DNA of 64,000 nt from Chrysemys picta bellii (lineage: Eukaryota > Chordata > Testudines > Emydidae). How positions within the stretch are numbered: position 1 is the stretch's first letter; every line of letters starts with the position of its first letter. The notes beneath the pieces were generated by a model that saw only the letters and a program-made list of their open reading frames with translations, was not told the DNA's origin and did not search any database. Shown here piece after piece: positions 1 to 10,753 of this stretch. The position numbers were made by a program, and so were the translations under genes. The DNA lies in NCBI RefSeq assembly GCF_011386835.1, contig NC_088796.1, positions 68,647,468 through 68,711,467 of the forward strand, read 5' to 3'.

Positions 1-2868
1 TCAATGTGCATTCCTCACCCATCATCATAAAAGGAAAAGCCCATGTGAGTAGAGACACTGTCAGCTTGCTTTCTGTGTGAAGATACTATAAATATGAATT
101 CAAAGAAAGCTCTTTTATCGCTGAACTGTTGGGATGCTTACAGGGAAATGTACCAGATGCAAAGTGGAGATCCCCAGAGACAATTTGGGTACCCTGAAAG
201 ACTTTTGGGAAACTGGCAGTTTATTACATCATGGCCACCATTTGGAATTACAAACTGTGACTCACCTCTTATTATATTTTACCTGCTTTAACCTCTCAAT
301 AACACTCATTCTCTTTCTTAGCTAATAAAACTATAGTTAGTTTATTATAGAATTGGCTGCCAGTGTTGTTTTTGGTGTAAGATCTGGAGCACCAACTCAT
401 CTGGGGGAAGTGACTATAGAAACCTGTTGTGGTGTGATTTTAAGTGACCTTTTATCAGAAAGTTCGATTTGTTCGGGTGGCAAGATAGGCTGGAGAGTCT
501 AAGGGGACTGGCTGTGACTCCATGGTAAGGGTATAGTGATCCAAGAGTTCACATTTGCTAGTGGCTTGGTGAAATCTAATTATAGAATATACCACCAGTT
601 TGGGATGTCTGTCCTTGTTTTCTGACAGTCTGCCCTGAGATAGCTATGAGCTACTCCAGATGGTATGACAGTTAGATTCTTCTTTGCTTCCTGTATCTAA
701 GTCTATAACATCAGTATTGGTATCACAGACTTTGCAGTCATGTCTTTGGAATTCAAATTTTTGTTTGTAGTGGATCTCTTTGCTTTAGAAATAGACAAGA
801 ATTTGCACCTTCGGAAATATTTTTTTTTAAAGATCCTCCATTGAATTGGCTGGTTCCCCAGGGCATGTCTTTACTATCCTGGGGTTATGTACACAATGTA
901 ACATGACAAGGACTTGAGAGTAAAACGTGATATATGTGAAGGAACTATACTAAGACTTGTTTTCTTGAGAGGTAGGTCTCAAGCCAAGTCCATTTACAGC
1001 CTGTCACCGTTTGTTGGCAGATAGAGATATCCATGCACACTGAGGTCTCCGAAACATGGATTTTTCTGTGATTACTCAGTGCTGTTAGTTCTGTAGCTAT
1101 CTAAGATAATTTTCCAGCTGCCTCTTCAAAGGCAGGTCTGTCTTCCATTTCTGAACAAAAGCAAACAAATTAACCCTCTGGGGCCTGTGAATAAGGCAAA
1201 CCAGATTTTATTTCTTATAATAAGATTATGTATTTAATTCACAGACAAGTTTTTTTTATCACATCAAGGCTATAACAACCTAAGAGGCAAGAAGGGACAC
1301 TAGAGATTCATTATTTCCCCATGTTTTTGTATTGCCTGTTACATACATTAAATAAGTCCACTGTGACTGTACTAGGATGCTGCCTAATGTGGTCAAGTCT
1401 CACTAGAGCCTTTAATAAAGAACTTACTTAGTCCTCTCAGATTTCACTTTCAGCTGTTGAATTGAATCCACCATGAAAGTGAAAATTATGATTGTCAGGA
1501 AACGGTGGGCACTTATTACTAGACCTTTCATTTTGTTTCCTATCTCTCTCTCTGCAGCCTGATGCCATTTTGTAGCTGGGTAAAGAAGAAAAGTGATTGA
1601 AAGGGCAGTTGCACGCTATTTTAAGCTTAAAAAAAAAAAAAACGGGGAAAAAGGAAGAAACATTACAGTATCCAGCAAAAATCTTTTGGAGGGCTGAGTA
1701 ATGGTAGATATGTAAAAAGGGCATGTTTGCTGTTGCTAGGAAAAATGGTCATGCATTACAGAGTCTCTTACATAATGTCTTTAATATTTGATTTTGAAAC
1801 CTTGCATTCCTGTCATCTTGCAGTTTACGCCTGTAAGAGCTGATAAAGCACAAGACACCTGATGTAAGAAAAAAAGGAAAGGAAGGGTGGAAGGAATAAT
1901 GACAAAAGCCACAGCAGAAGAGAGCAGGCTGCAATTTGATTGGGATCAGCTGGTGTGGTATTGCCTTAGTTTGTTGTACTTTAACAGAGACCAAAGGAGA
2001 GTGAGTCACTGATTATGGGCTGTTTTAATTGATAAACCAGAATATGCATTGCTTTGGCATAGGAGAAGTGGGAGGAGGAGAGTAGGGAAATTTCTGCGGT
2101 ACCCAGATGGTTGGTAAATCTCATTTTCTTTTGCACTTTTCAGATACATCATTGTCTAGACATTGTTTTTATGTGTTCAAAGCTGTGTGCTGTAGAACTG
2201 TGTAACTAGGACATGCATGTCATCTTCTCAAGATTTTGTATTCCTGGGGATTGAAGGGGTGGGAGAAAATTGTTCTTCTGAAATCTTAAATAGCCTCTCC
2301 ACAGACATTGCATTTTCTGTGGTGCTTGGAAAGAATCCTGGGGTGTTCGTTATTAACATACACACATAATTAACCACAACAAATGAGGTTAAAATACTTT
2401 TATAGAAGAGACGTAAATCAACAAAGGAAGGAAACACTGAGTGAACTCAGCTCTGCTGTGCACACATGGTCTCCTTTTAGAGCATGCCATGATGTGGGAA
2501 GAGATGCTATGCTGTTTACAGATAGGTTGTAAAGCTATATTTATTGCCAATCATACCCACTTCACATGAACACTGCAAGCCAAAGTGCTCTGCAGATAGG
2601 GCAGTTGAGCCATGAAAAGCTGTGATACCAATAAAAGCCAGATGCTTTAGAAGAGGGTCAGTGCCTTAAACAGTAAAGTTAAAAAGTCCAGGACTGCACC
2701 TAATTGTCCCCTCTGCAAATTGGGAAGGGGAGCATAATCAGATGTAGAGAGGAACTCAAAACCTGTCCAGGACCACATAATCTGATGCTGTGGGCAGAAG
2801 CTAGTAATAGATGGGGTAGCTCTGGACACCTGGCCCAGGACAGAGTACTGTATGTTCTGATTTGCTTT
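1..2868. other. No gene seen; apparently unique non-coding DNA
   Basis: All reading frames are short and have no recognisable domain. The DNA is AT-rich with few CpGs. I see no TIRs, target duplications or familiar repeat ends. The stretch just before the A-run at 2,869 could be the body of an old retroposed sequence, but I found no flanking duplication to support that. Confidence 0.5.
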
Positions 2869-2912
2869 AAAAAAAAAAAAAAAAAAAAGAAAAAGAAAAA
2901 GGAAAAAAAAGT
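2869..2912. repeat. A-rich simple repeat
   Basis: An uninterrupted A tract is followed by AAAAAG-type units. It is either a simple repeat or the decayed poly(A) tail of a retroposed sequence on the + strand. Confidence 0.8.
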
Positions 2913-3564
2913 TGCTAAAATATAAGCAATATATTATATATAAATATAAAATTAGAATATATTTGGATGGAAAAAAAGTAATTGTTTTATGTACCTACAA
3001 ATTCACCATTTAATAATCCAGCTTCCTGCCACAATGGTGATAATGAAACCTAGTAGAAGAGGAGAGGGAAAGACACACTAAAGTGGCTTTGAAATAAATT
3101 TCAGAAAACATTGGGTGCAGGCTTTCGATATTTTGATTCGGCTGCACCAATCAAGGGTTCCGCCTCCCTGCACATTTTAAATTCCAGATTAAATCAAATT
3201 TTTAACAAATTAACATTTATGTAAGAGCTGAGAAAAATCAATGAACTTAAAATGTGCATATAGGATAGGATACATACACACACACTATATGAAGATAAAA
3301 CTCTTCTGGACGGATGATTTCTTACTGAGTGAAGTTTCACCATAGCCCTATAGATATGGAGTTAAACCTTCCAGCCAATTTGTAAACAAATTTTATTGGC
3401 TCAAGAATGTTGAATAACCACTGGTAGGTCAAGTTTGACCCAAAATTACATATTATTCAAACCCTGCTCTGAATAGAGAATTCTTAATTTCCTCATGGGC
3501 TTTCCTATGGCACTTAACATTAGAGTATCTGCATGCTTCGTGCATATTAAGGAGTTTATCTTCA
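2913..3564. other. Non-coding, nothing recognised
   Basis: AT-rich sequence with a short ACACAC run near 3,275. No ORF, TIR or repeat ends were recognised. Confidence 0.4.
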
Positions 3565-3915
3565 CAAAACCTCTGGGAAATGGAGTGTGTGTGCTATTAT
3601 CCTCATTTTACTGATGGGGAACAGGAGCACAGAGAGATTAATGGACACTTTTGACCTTAGTTTTGGATGCCCAATTTGAAATACCTACAGTACTTAGCAT
3701 TATATAGCACTTTTTATGCTCCAAGCACAGCTCCTAATGGCTTCAGCTGCAGCTGTGAGTGCTCAGAACTTCTGCCCATCAGTCTCACGGATATTAAGAT
3801 GAGCATTCAGGAAATGAGGAACAAACAAATTAGTGGCCACCTGTGAAAAGTTTGGTTAAAGTGACCTGTCGAGCATCACACAGGAACTCTGTGGCAGAGG
3901 CAGGGAGAGAACACT
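3565..3915 (-). mobile_element. MIR/CORE-type SINE, split by a later insertion
   Basis: Two blocks match the MIR core in reverse orientation. The first is around 3,598-3,641 (CCTCATTTTACTGATGGGGA followed by a CACAGAGAGATTAA-type motif). The second is around 3,856-3,915 (TTAAAGTGACCTG, then ATCACACAGGA and GTGGCAGAGGCAGGGAGAGAAC-like sequence). In the MIR consensus these blocks are adjacent. Here they are separated by about 214 bp flanked by TTAA on both sides, so a later element inserted between them. MIR is an old tRNA-derived SINE found across amniotes. Confidence 0.65.
3642..3855. mobile_element. Small DNA element inserted in MIR, TTAA duplicated
   Basis: TTAA occurs at 3,638-3,641 and 3,856-3,859, exactly where the MIR is interrupted. 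The insert begins TGGACACTTTTGACC and ends CACCTGTGAAAAGTTTGG. The ends are only weakly inverted-complementary around CTTTT. The interior (TTTGGATGCCCAATTTG, and GAGTGCTCAGAACTTCTG) resembles a partly palindromic MITE common in turtles. A TTAA duplication would fit a piggyBac-like mechanism, but four bases is weak evidence. Confidence 0.45.
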
Positions 3916-3929
3916 GTTCTCCAGGGCAG

Positions 3930-4795
3930 CACAGATAGATTTTAAGGCCAGAAGGGACCATTAAATCATCAGGTCTGACCTCGTGTATGTTGTGGGCCAT
4001 TACATTTTACCCAGTAACTTCTGTAGTGAGCCCAATAACTTGTATTTGACTAAATCCTATCTTCCAGAAAGGCAGCCAGTCTTGATCTGAAGACCTCAAG
4101 AAATGGACACTCCATCACTTCTCTTGATTAATTTGCTTCAATGGTTAGTCACCACCAGTTATAATGTTGTGTCTTATATCTAATTTAAATTTGTCTGTCT
4201 TCAGCCTCCATCTATTTGTTCTTGTTATGAGTTTCTCCACTACATTAAAGAGCCCTTTAGTACCCAGTATTTTCTCTCCATGAAGGTATGTATGCATTGT
4301 AATCAAGTCACCTCTCGGTCTTCTTTTGATAAACTAAACAGATTGAGTTCTTTAAATCTCACTGTAAGGCATTTTCTCTAGCCCTGGAATGACTTTTTGT
4401 GTCTTCTTTCTTCACCCTCTCCACTTTTTCAACACCCTTTTAAAAATGAACCGTACACAGTACTGTGGACAGTATTCTGGTATTGGTCTCACCAATGTCG
4501 TATACTACCCTACTCCTACTCACTTCTCACCAGTTTATAAACCCAAAGATTGCATGAGCCCTTTGTTCCGCAGCATCACACTGAAGCTCATGATGAATTG
4601 TTTCTCCACTATGACCCCAAATCCCTTTCAGAGTCACTGCTTTCCAGGAGAAAGTCCCTATTCTGTAGGCATGGCATGCATTCTTTGTTCATAGATGTAT
4701 CTGACTTTGCAGTTGTTTGTATTAAAACACATTTTGTTTGAATGGGCCAATCCTTCTCATTATTTACCACTTCACCAATCTTTGTGTCATCTGCA
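3930..4795 (-). mobile_element. CR1-type LINE fragment, 3' half, degraded
   Basis: The 3' end lies near 3,935, where the + strand reads TTTTAAGGCCAGAAGGGACC, a common form of CR1 3' UTR in sauropsids. Going up the minus strand, sequence near 4,760-4,795 decodes to the reverse-transcriptase catalytic block FADDTKIGEVV-like. Everything between is frameshifted coding and UTR sequence. The upstream RT part is missing because the copy abuts the unrelated transposon gene at about 4,795. Confidence 0.6.
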
Positions 4796-6296
4796 AAAAA
4801 AATCTAGATGAGAGTGCAAAAAATATATCTTTAGTGACATGTTGCAACCAAGGCTTTTGTATGCCTTGAGGAGGTTTTCCACCAACAACCTGTAGTTGTC
4901 TGCCTTGTTGTTTCCAAGAAAATTTATTGCCACTAACTGGAAGGCTTTCCATGCCGTCTTTTCCTTGCCACGCAGTGCATGGTCAAATCCATCATCTCGA
5001 AGAAGTTCACGAATCTGAGGACCAACAAAGACACCTTCCTTTATCTTAGCTTCACTTAACCTTGGAAATTTTCCACGGAGGTACTTGAAAGCTGCTTGTG
5101 TTTTGTCAATGGCCTTGACAAAGTTCTTCATCAGACCCAGCTTGATGTGTAAGGGTGGTAACAAAATCTTCCTTGAGTCAACAAGTGGTGGATGCTGAAC
5201 ACTTTTTCTCCCAGGTTCCAATGACTGTCGGAGTGGCCAATCTTTCTTGATGTAGTGGGAATCTCTTGCACGACTATCCCATTTGCAGAGAAAACAGCAG
5301 TACTTTGTGTATCCAGTCTGCAGACCAAGGAAGAGAGCAACAACCTTCAAATCGCCACAAAGCTGCCACTGATGTTGGTCATAGTTTATGCACCTCAAAA
5401 GTTGTTTCATGTTGTCATAGGTTTCCTTCATATGGACTGCATGACCAACTGGAATTGATGGCAAAACATTGCCATTATGCAGTAAAACAGCTTTAAGACT
5501 CGTCTTCGATGAATCAATGAACAGTCTCCACTCATCTGGATCGTGAATGATGTTGAGGGCTACCATCATACCATCAATGTTGTTGCAGGATACAAGATCA
5601 CCTTCCATGAAGAAGAATGGGACAAGATGCTTTTGACGGTCACGGAACATGGAAACCCTAACATCACCTGCCAGGAGATTCCACTACTGTAGTCTGGAGC
5701 CCAACAGCTCTGCCTTACTCTTGGGTAGTTCCAAATCCCTGACAAGGTCATTCAATTCACCTTGTGTTATGAGGTGTGGTTCAGAGGAGGAGGATGGGAG
5801 AAAATGTGGGTCCTGTGACATTGATGGTTCAGGACCAGAAGTTTCATCCTCTTCCTCTTCCTCTTGTCTGACTCAAGTGAGAATGATTCTGGTGCATCGG
5901 GAACCGGCAGCCCTTCTCCGTGGGGTACTGGGTATATAGCTGATGGAATGTTTGGATAGTGTACAGTCCACTTTTTCTTCTTTGACACACCTTTCCCAAC
6001 TGGAGGCACCATGCAGAAGTAACAATTGCTGGTATGATCTGTTGGCTCTCTCCAAATCATTGGTACTGCAAAAGGCATAGATTTCCTTTTCCTGTTCAAC
6101 CACTGGCGAAGATTTGTTGCACAAGTGTTGCAGCATATGTGTGGGGCCCACCTCTTGTCCTGATCTCCAATTTTGCAGCCAAAATGAAGGTGATAGGCTT
6201 TCTTAACCATAGTGGTTATAACTGCGCTTTTGTGATGCAAAAGTCACTTCACCACAAACATAGCAGAAGTTATCTGCACTGTTCACACAAGTACAA
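4787..6296 (-). pseudogene. Broken zinc-finger, transposon-type protein of unclassified family
   Basis: Reads on the minus strand. The N-terminal part (about 6,296-5,767) has spaced cysteine pairs: YVCG, then HICCNTCATNLRQW, then NCYFC, typical of a metal-binding domain. An acidic, serine-rich linker follows near 5,790-5,870. The C-terminal 287-codon stretch (5,650-4,787) is open and includes FFMEGDLVSCNNIDG, CCFLCKWDSRARDSHY and LLPPLHIKLGLMKNFVKA. I recall multicopy uncharacterised proteins of this kind in many animals but know no assigned function; a DNA-transposon origin is inference. Damage: a frameshift near 6,205-6,235, a second near 5,865, a TAG stop at 5,684-5,686 in an otherwise open frame, and loss of the C terminus where it joins CR1 at about 4,795. 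Not functional as read. Confidence 0.7.
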
Positions 6297-6436
6297 GGCA
6301 TCTCTGCTCACTTTGGCTAAACAGAAATGTGTCCCTTTGCAAAATCAAACACTGACAAATAAGAGAGCACCACACTGTATGATTTCTAGAGCTGATATAG
6401 GGCAATTTGTTCAGCAGAGTGATGTAAGCTTCGTTA

Positions 6437-6522
6437 TGATTGCATCATCCATGACTTCTAGGAATAACATGATGCAATTCATATCATGTATGATGCAATA
6501 CCAGCTTCAGATTGCATCATTC
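6437..6522. repeat. Four copies of ATTGCATCAT in alternating orientation
   Basis: ATTGCATCAT occurs at 6,439-6,448 and 6,511-6,520. Its exact reverse complement ATGATGCAAT occurs at 6,469-6,478 and 6,490-6,499. The cluster lies upstream of the broken transposon-type gene. It could be a subterminal binding array of that element or simply a short local repeat. Confidence 0.6.
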
Positions 6523-7729
6523 ATTGTTTTGCCTAAAAAGCAAGTACTGTCCAAACCCAGTCATAGATTTATTCCTAGATCCAGTCAAAGATGTATTTTA
6601 GTCATTTCTGGTTTAAATTGAGATCCCTTCCCTTTATAACGCACTTATCCTCTGCCATTCCCAAGTCAAGGGTCGTATATACTGACCCAATAGCATATCT
6701 TGAAAACTAGAGCCAATCAACAATTTTAAGCATCATTTTCGTTCTCAGTGACCCAGAATTAGTAAAGTTTGACTACATTTATTTCAGAAGCATTTTGGCT
6801 GTAGAGCAGTGTTATCCTGGTGTGCTGATTTAAAAATGTTTATCCCTAATAAATGTTCTTTAAAATCCCCCTTAGTACTACATCATTCTTATGTGATACA
6901 CGTACATCATCCTGTTTCTTTCGAAATACAGAACAGAAACACATCTGCCTTTTATGCTTTTTTCAAAAACTCCTCCTCATTGTCCTTTCCACTGCTAGCA
7001 ATAGATTTTCCCCTGATATCTTTTGCTCCCTTTATTGATTTTTTCTACATGTCAGCACTTCTAATTTATATTGATTGCTATTTAGATCTCCTTTTCCCAT
7101 TGTCACCTTTTTATTTCTAATTGCTCCCTTCATGAGCGAATCATTCGCTACACACCTTCCAACTTCTGCAACAAATGAAGCAGGGTGCTACAGAAGATGC
7201 CTTCTTCACTACACAGCCCTGATTTGTCCCAGAGCCAGGTGTCCTATGGAAAAAAAAATAGTATTCTGTGTGATCATGTGATCAAAGATGATATAATGCG
7301 TAAACACAAAAGGAGTCAATTGCACTTGAGCATCTTACTTTTGGCATTTCCTCACTTCTGAGTGCTTCATTTAGCAACCTTAACATTCTTTTAACATAGT
7401 TTTTTTTAATGTTCTATTTTTAAGAAAGCAAACTGAAAAAACACAAGTTCACCCTGTGGAAACATACTGATACTCACATGGATCGTCTGCAAGGTTAGAA
7501 CCTTTAGATCCACCACAGAGATCTCTGCCACTTGAGCTGAGAGAGTAACTGGTGGCAGTAGTGGGTGCCATCCTCTATGAGAGACAGCCACTAGAGGGCT
7601 GAGTTACTTTTTTGTCATTGGGTTGCACAGATATTTCTGATAGCAGAAGAATGGTGAGTTTTAGGAATCTTGGATATCAATCTGGTTATTCTGCCACTAT
7701 TTCCCCCAAGGCTGAACTCTTTTATTCCT
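6523..7729. other. Non-coding, nothing recognised
   Basis: Short ORFs only, AT-rich, with no TIR or target duplication. The region near 6,540-6,600 repeats a CCAGTCATAGATTTATT / CCAGTCAAAGATGTATT motif and may still belong to the element whose broken gene ends at 6,296. Confidence 0.4.
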
Positions 7730-8750
7730 TGACATCTCCAGCCAATCTCTGACCCTGTGCTTTCTCTCCATCTCCTGTTCCCCATACCTGTCTCTTTATC
7801 CATCCAGCCCCCATTTTTGCCTCCAGGCTTTGGGTCAGAGTCCCAGTCTTTCCCCCAGCCTGGCTCCCGTCTGAGCAAGAAGTCTGGAACTGGAACCTGA
7901 CAGGAGTTGGGAATAGAGGCAGGGAAAGCATAGGAGCCAGAGGTGGTGGAGAGAAAAACTGAGATTCGACAAGGAACAGGGTGAGCAGGTGCCTTCTCCA
8001 GCTTCTGCCTGTCCCACTCCTGTCTCTCCACCCCCAGTTCCTTATCCCTGTGTGATAAGTTTCTGAGCCTGATGAGTCATTTGAGATCATTACCTGTGAG
8101 TCCTAAGGGCCAACCCAAGCCACAAGCAAGAGTCTAACCAGGTGACCCCAAGGCAGGTCTATAACCTTCTAATGAAAGCAACCACTCAAGTCTGCTCAGA
8201 GTCACTATTTTGTTGGAGATACTCCCTGCTATCTGTAGTTTTGACACACTACTCCTGCTTCTAGGCTGCTTCATCCTGTGCCTGCTGCTGCTCAATTCAC
8301 AACTGGTTGCCTGGCTGTCCTGACAGCCTGTTTTTTTCCCCTCCCAGTCTTCGCTTCTAGGCTCTGGGTTAGGGTCCCAGTCTTTCTCCTACCCAGGTTC
8401 CTCATCCCAGTTCCCCCTCCCAGGCTCTTTGTTCCCAATTTCCTTGTCCAGCCAGTCCCAGTCTCATCCTCTGGGGTCCCAGATCCAATCTTAGTCTTTC
8501 CCTCATCCCCCAGATCCTTGTCCTAGTTTCCTTGCCCAGATGGTCCCAGTCTTCCCACTCCTGCTCCCCCTGTTCTTTGCCCAATCTCAGCCTCCCACTG
8601 TCTCCTCCTATGACTTCCCAATCCCAAATCTTGTAGTATCCTAGTTCCAATCTCAGCGCTCAGACAGTTCTGTCTCCCTGCATCATTTCCCAGTCTCTCT
8701 CCCACAAACTCTTTGTCCCAATCTACTCAGTCTGGCCCAAGATCCAACTC
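7730..8750. repeat. Pyrimidine-rich degenerate minisatellite
   Basis: The + strand is strongly enriched in C and T. Variants of TCCCAGTCT, CCTTGTCC, CCCAGTTCC and GGGTCCCAGTC recur irregularly. The clearest stretch is 8,330-8,745, with a related block at 7,730-8,030 and a less regular gap between. On the minus strand this gives Gly/Trp/Glu-rich open frames (for example around 8,402-8,650) that reflect the repeat and not a protein gene. Confidence 0.6.
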
Positions 8751-10171
8751 TTATCCTCTCTGCATTTGAATCAGTTTGCTTCCTTCTCCTCTGTGCTGCC
8801 TGGGAGCCAGTAGGCGAAGCATTGAAAGCACAGAGGAGACTGTCTCCCTAGTCTCAGTTTTGGTGCTTGGCACCATAGCAGTCCCTGATAGGCAGGGGTT
8901 GAAATGGCAGGAGAAGTCCTCCTGCTCAGCCACTGCATCTCTGGGCTGGAACATGCCCAATACAGATGGAATCTTCAGAGAATTTAGTTGCCAAACTTTA
9001 ACAAGTCTCTACTGAATATGTGCCAGCTGAGATCCTTCAAAGGCTTGCACCTTGGCCAAATGTGGATGTTTTCCACAGGAACAGCAAAAGACACATTCTT
9101 AATACAAAAGCCACCTCCCTGCCAAATTTCAAATCCCTGCTCCAAAGCTTTTTGATGAAACATTTTTGGCATCATTTTATCATTGGCAAAACAATGTATT
9201 TTTCAATAATCACACTGACCAAACGGTTCTAGATTATATTTTTCAAAATTTCAGCCTGAGGCAGACACTTGGCATTGGAAAATTTCAACCCATATGGATT
9301 AGACTTGACAGTTATAAGCAGCTGGAAACAGGATCTTAAAATTAAAAATTGTTGGGTACCCTTAACTACCAGCTCCGCTCATAATATATAATCTTTAATC
9401 CTGAAAAATTAAACATTTAATTTAAATACCCAATATTTGAATATTAAAATATTTTGATTATTAATATTAGATGCTGCTTTGCATTAGACTCTGACATATT
9501 ACAAACATTCTTTTTTAACAAGATGAAAATTTGTATTAGTATTTAGTGCCAACAGTTTTCCCGGAAACTCTGATATACCTGAAATTTTCAAATACATTTC
9601 ACAGTGTAGTGCTTCTAAAATAGTTTGAGCCTCTTGAATACTGAACAGAGCAGAAATGGGGAGGACATTTACTTTAAGCAGCATGTTCTTTTTAAAATTT
9701 CCAAGTACAGAGTCAGTCATTATTCAGAATAACTGAATACTAATTGACCTGTTGAGTACAAATGCCTATTATCTTGTTTACACCAGTGCTCTGCTGGTAG
9801 CTTGTAAATCAGTTTCTCCACAACAATCTGACATTGCTTTGAAACATGTTTTGGTAATAAGGAAAGTCATATCAACCTGCAGCAATGCTTAAGCTTTAGA
9901 GAAAATAGAAGGGAGAAAAGGTATTTTGGACAATGAATGATCTTCACAACAGGCATGAGTTATGTATCCATCATTTCTCTTCAGGTAGGCTGCATTCTGA
10001 CTATAATTATGTTGATACTTCAGAAAAAGTGCTGATTTCTATTTCTATTTTTCTGTGCCAAGGAACAATGCTACTAAACTAGGGCTTAATCTTGTAATTC
10101 TTACTCATATGAGTAATCCTGACTGTCACACAGAGTCCCTTTGACTTCAATAGGAATACTTCTGTGAATAA
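8751..10171. other. Non-coding, nothing recognised
   Basis: AT-rich sequence. Near 10,100-10,160 there are pieces (TTACTCATATGAGTAAT, TTTGACTTCAATAGGAA) typical of an old dispersed repeat; a relative occurs near 53,165-53,255. Confidence 0.4.
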
Positions 10172-10459
10172 GGGCAGGTCTTCACTACGGGGGGGGTGTG
10201 TCGATTTAAGATACGCAAATTCAGCTACGCGAATAGCGTAGCTGAATTCGACGTATCGGAGCTGACTTACCCCGTTGTGAGGACAGTGGCAAAATCGACC
10301 TCCGCGGCTCCCCGTCGACGGCGCTTACTCCTACCTCTGCTGGTGGAGTAAGCGCATCAATTCAGGGATCGATTGTCGCGTCCCAACGAGACGCGATAAT
10401 TCGATCCCCGAGAGATCGATTTCTACCCGTCGATTCAGGCAGGTAGTGTAGACCTAGCC
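10172..10459. mobile_element. PIF/Harbinger MITE, 288 bp
   Basis: The left end GGGCAGGTCTTCACTAC and the reverse complement of the right end, GGCTAGGTCTACACTAC, match at 14 of 17 positions. Both ends are flanked by TAA (10,169-10,171 and 10,460-10,462), the 3-bp target preference of PIF/Harbinger. The interior is CpG-rich and has no ORF. It contains a hairpin with 13-bp arms and a 5-nt loop (10,218-10,248) and several TCGA-type motifs. The inner TIR block GGTCTACACTA is also present in the autonomous element at 45,268-50,100, so trans-mobilisation by that lineage is plausible. Confidence 0.88.
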
Positions 10460-10535
10460 TAAGGACTGTTAGCGTAAGTGCAGCTAGTAAGAGTTGCAGG
10501 TTTGGCCTACCTTATGAAGTCATTGCCAGGTTACA

Positions 10536-10753
10536 GATTTAGGACTAGATATTCAGAGGTATTTAGGAGCTTAAGAGCCAGATAGGTACCTAGTGGGATT
10601 TTTCAAGAAGTGCCTAAGCAGGTTAGGTTAGGCCCTTAACTCTTATTTACTTCAATGGTAGTGAGGTACTTAAGCTGCTTAAGCACTTTTGAGAATCCCA
10701 CTAGTCACCTGTCTACATCTTTAGGTGCCTAAATACCTTTGAATGTCAGGCCT
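10536..10753. mobile_element. Foldback MITE
   Basis: The left half (ATTCAGAGGTATTTAGG, CCTAGTGGGATTTTTCAAGA) is the imperfect reverse complement of the right half (GAGAATCCCACTAGTCACCT, CCTAAATACCTTTGAATG). The element can fold on itself with the centre near 10,645. No target duplication could be fixed and there is no ORF. Superfamily is unknown. Confidence 0.65.

Noticed and set aside
6034..6621. 195-codon + frame
   Set aside because: Antisense shadow of the broken minus-strand zinc-finger gene.
7615..8705. Minus-strand frames with Trp/Gly/Glu motifs
   Set aside because: Translation of a pyrimidine-rich minisatellite; no start context or domain.
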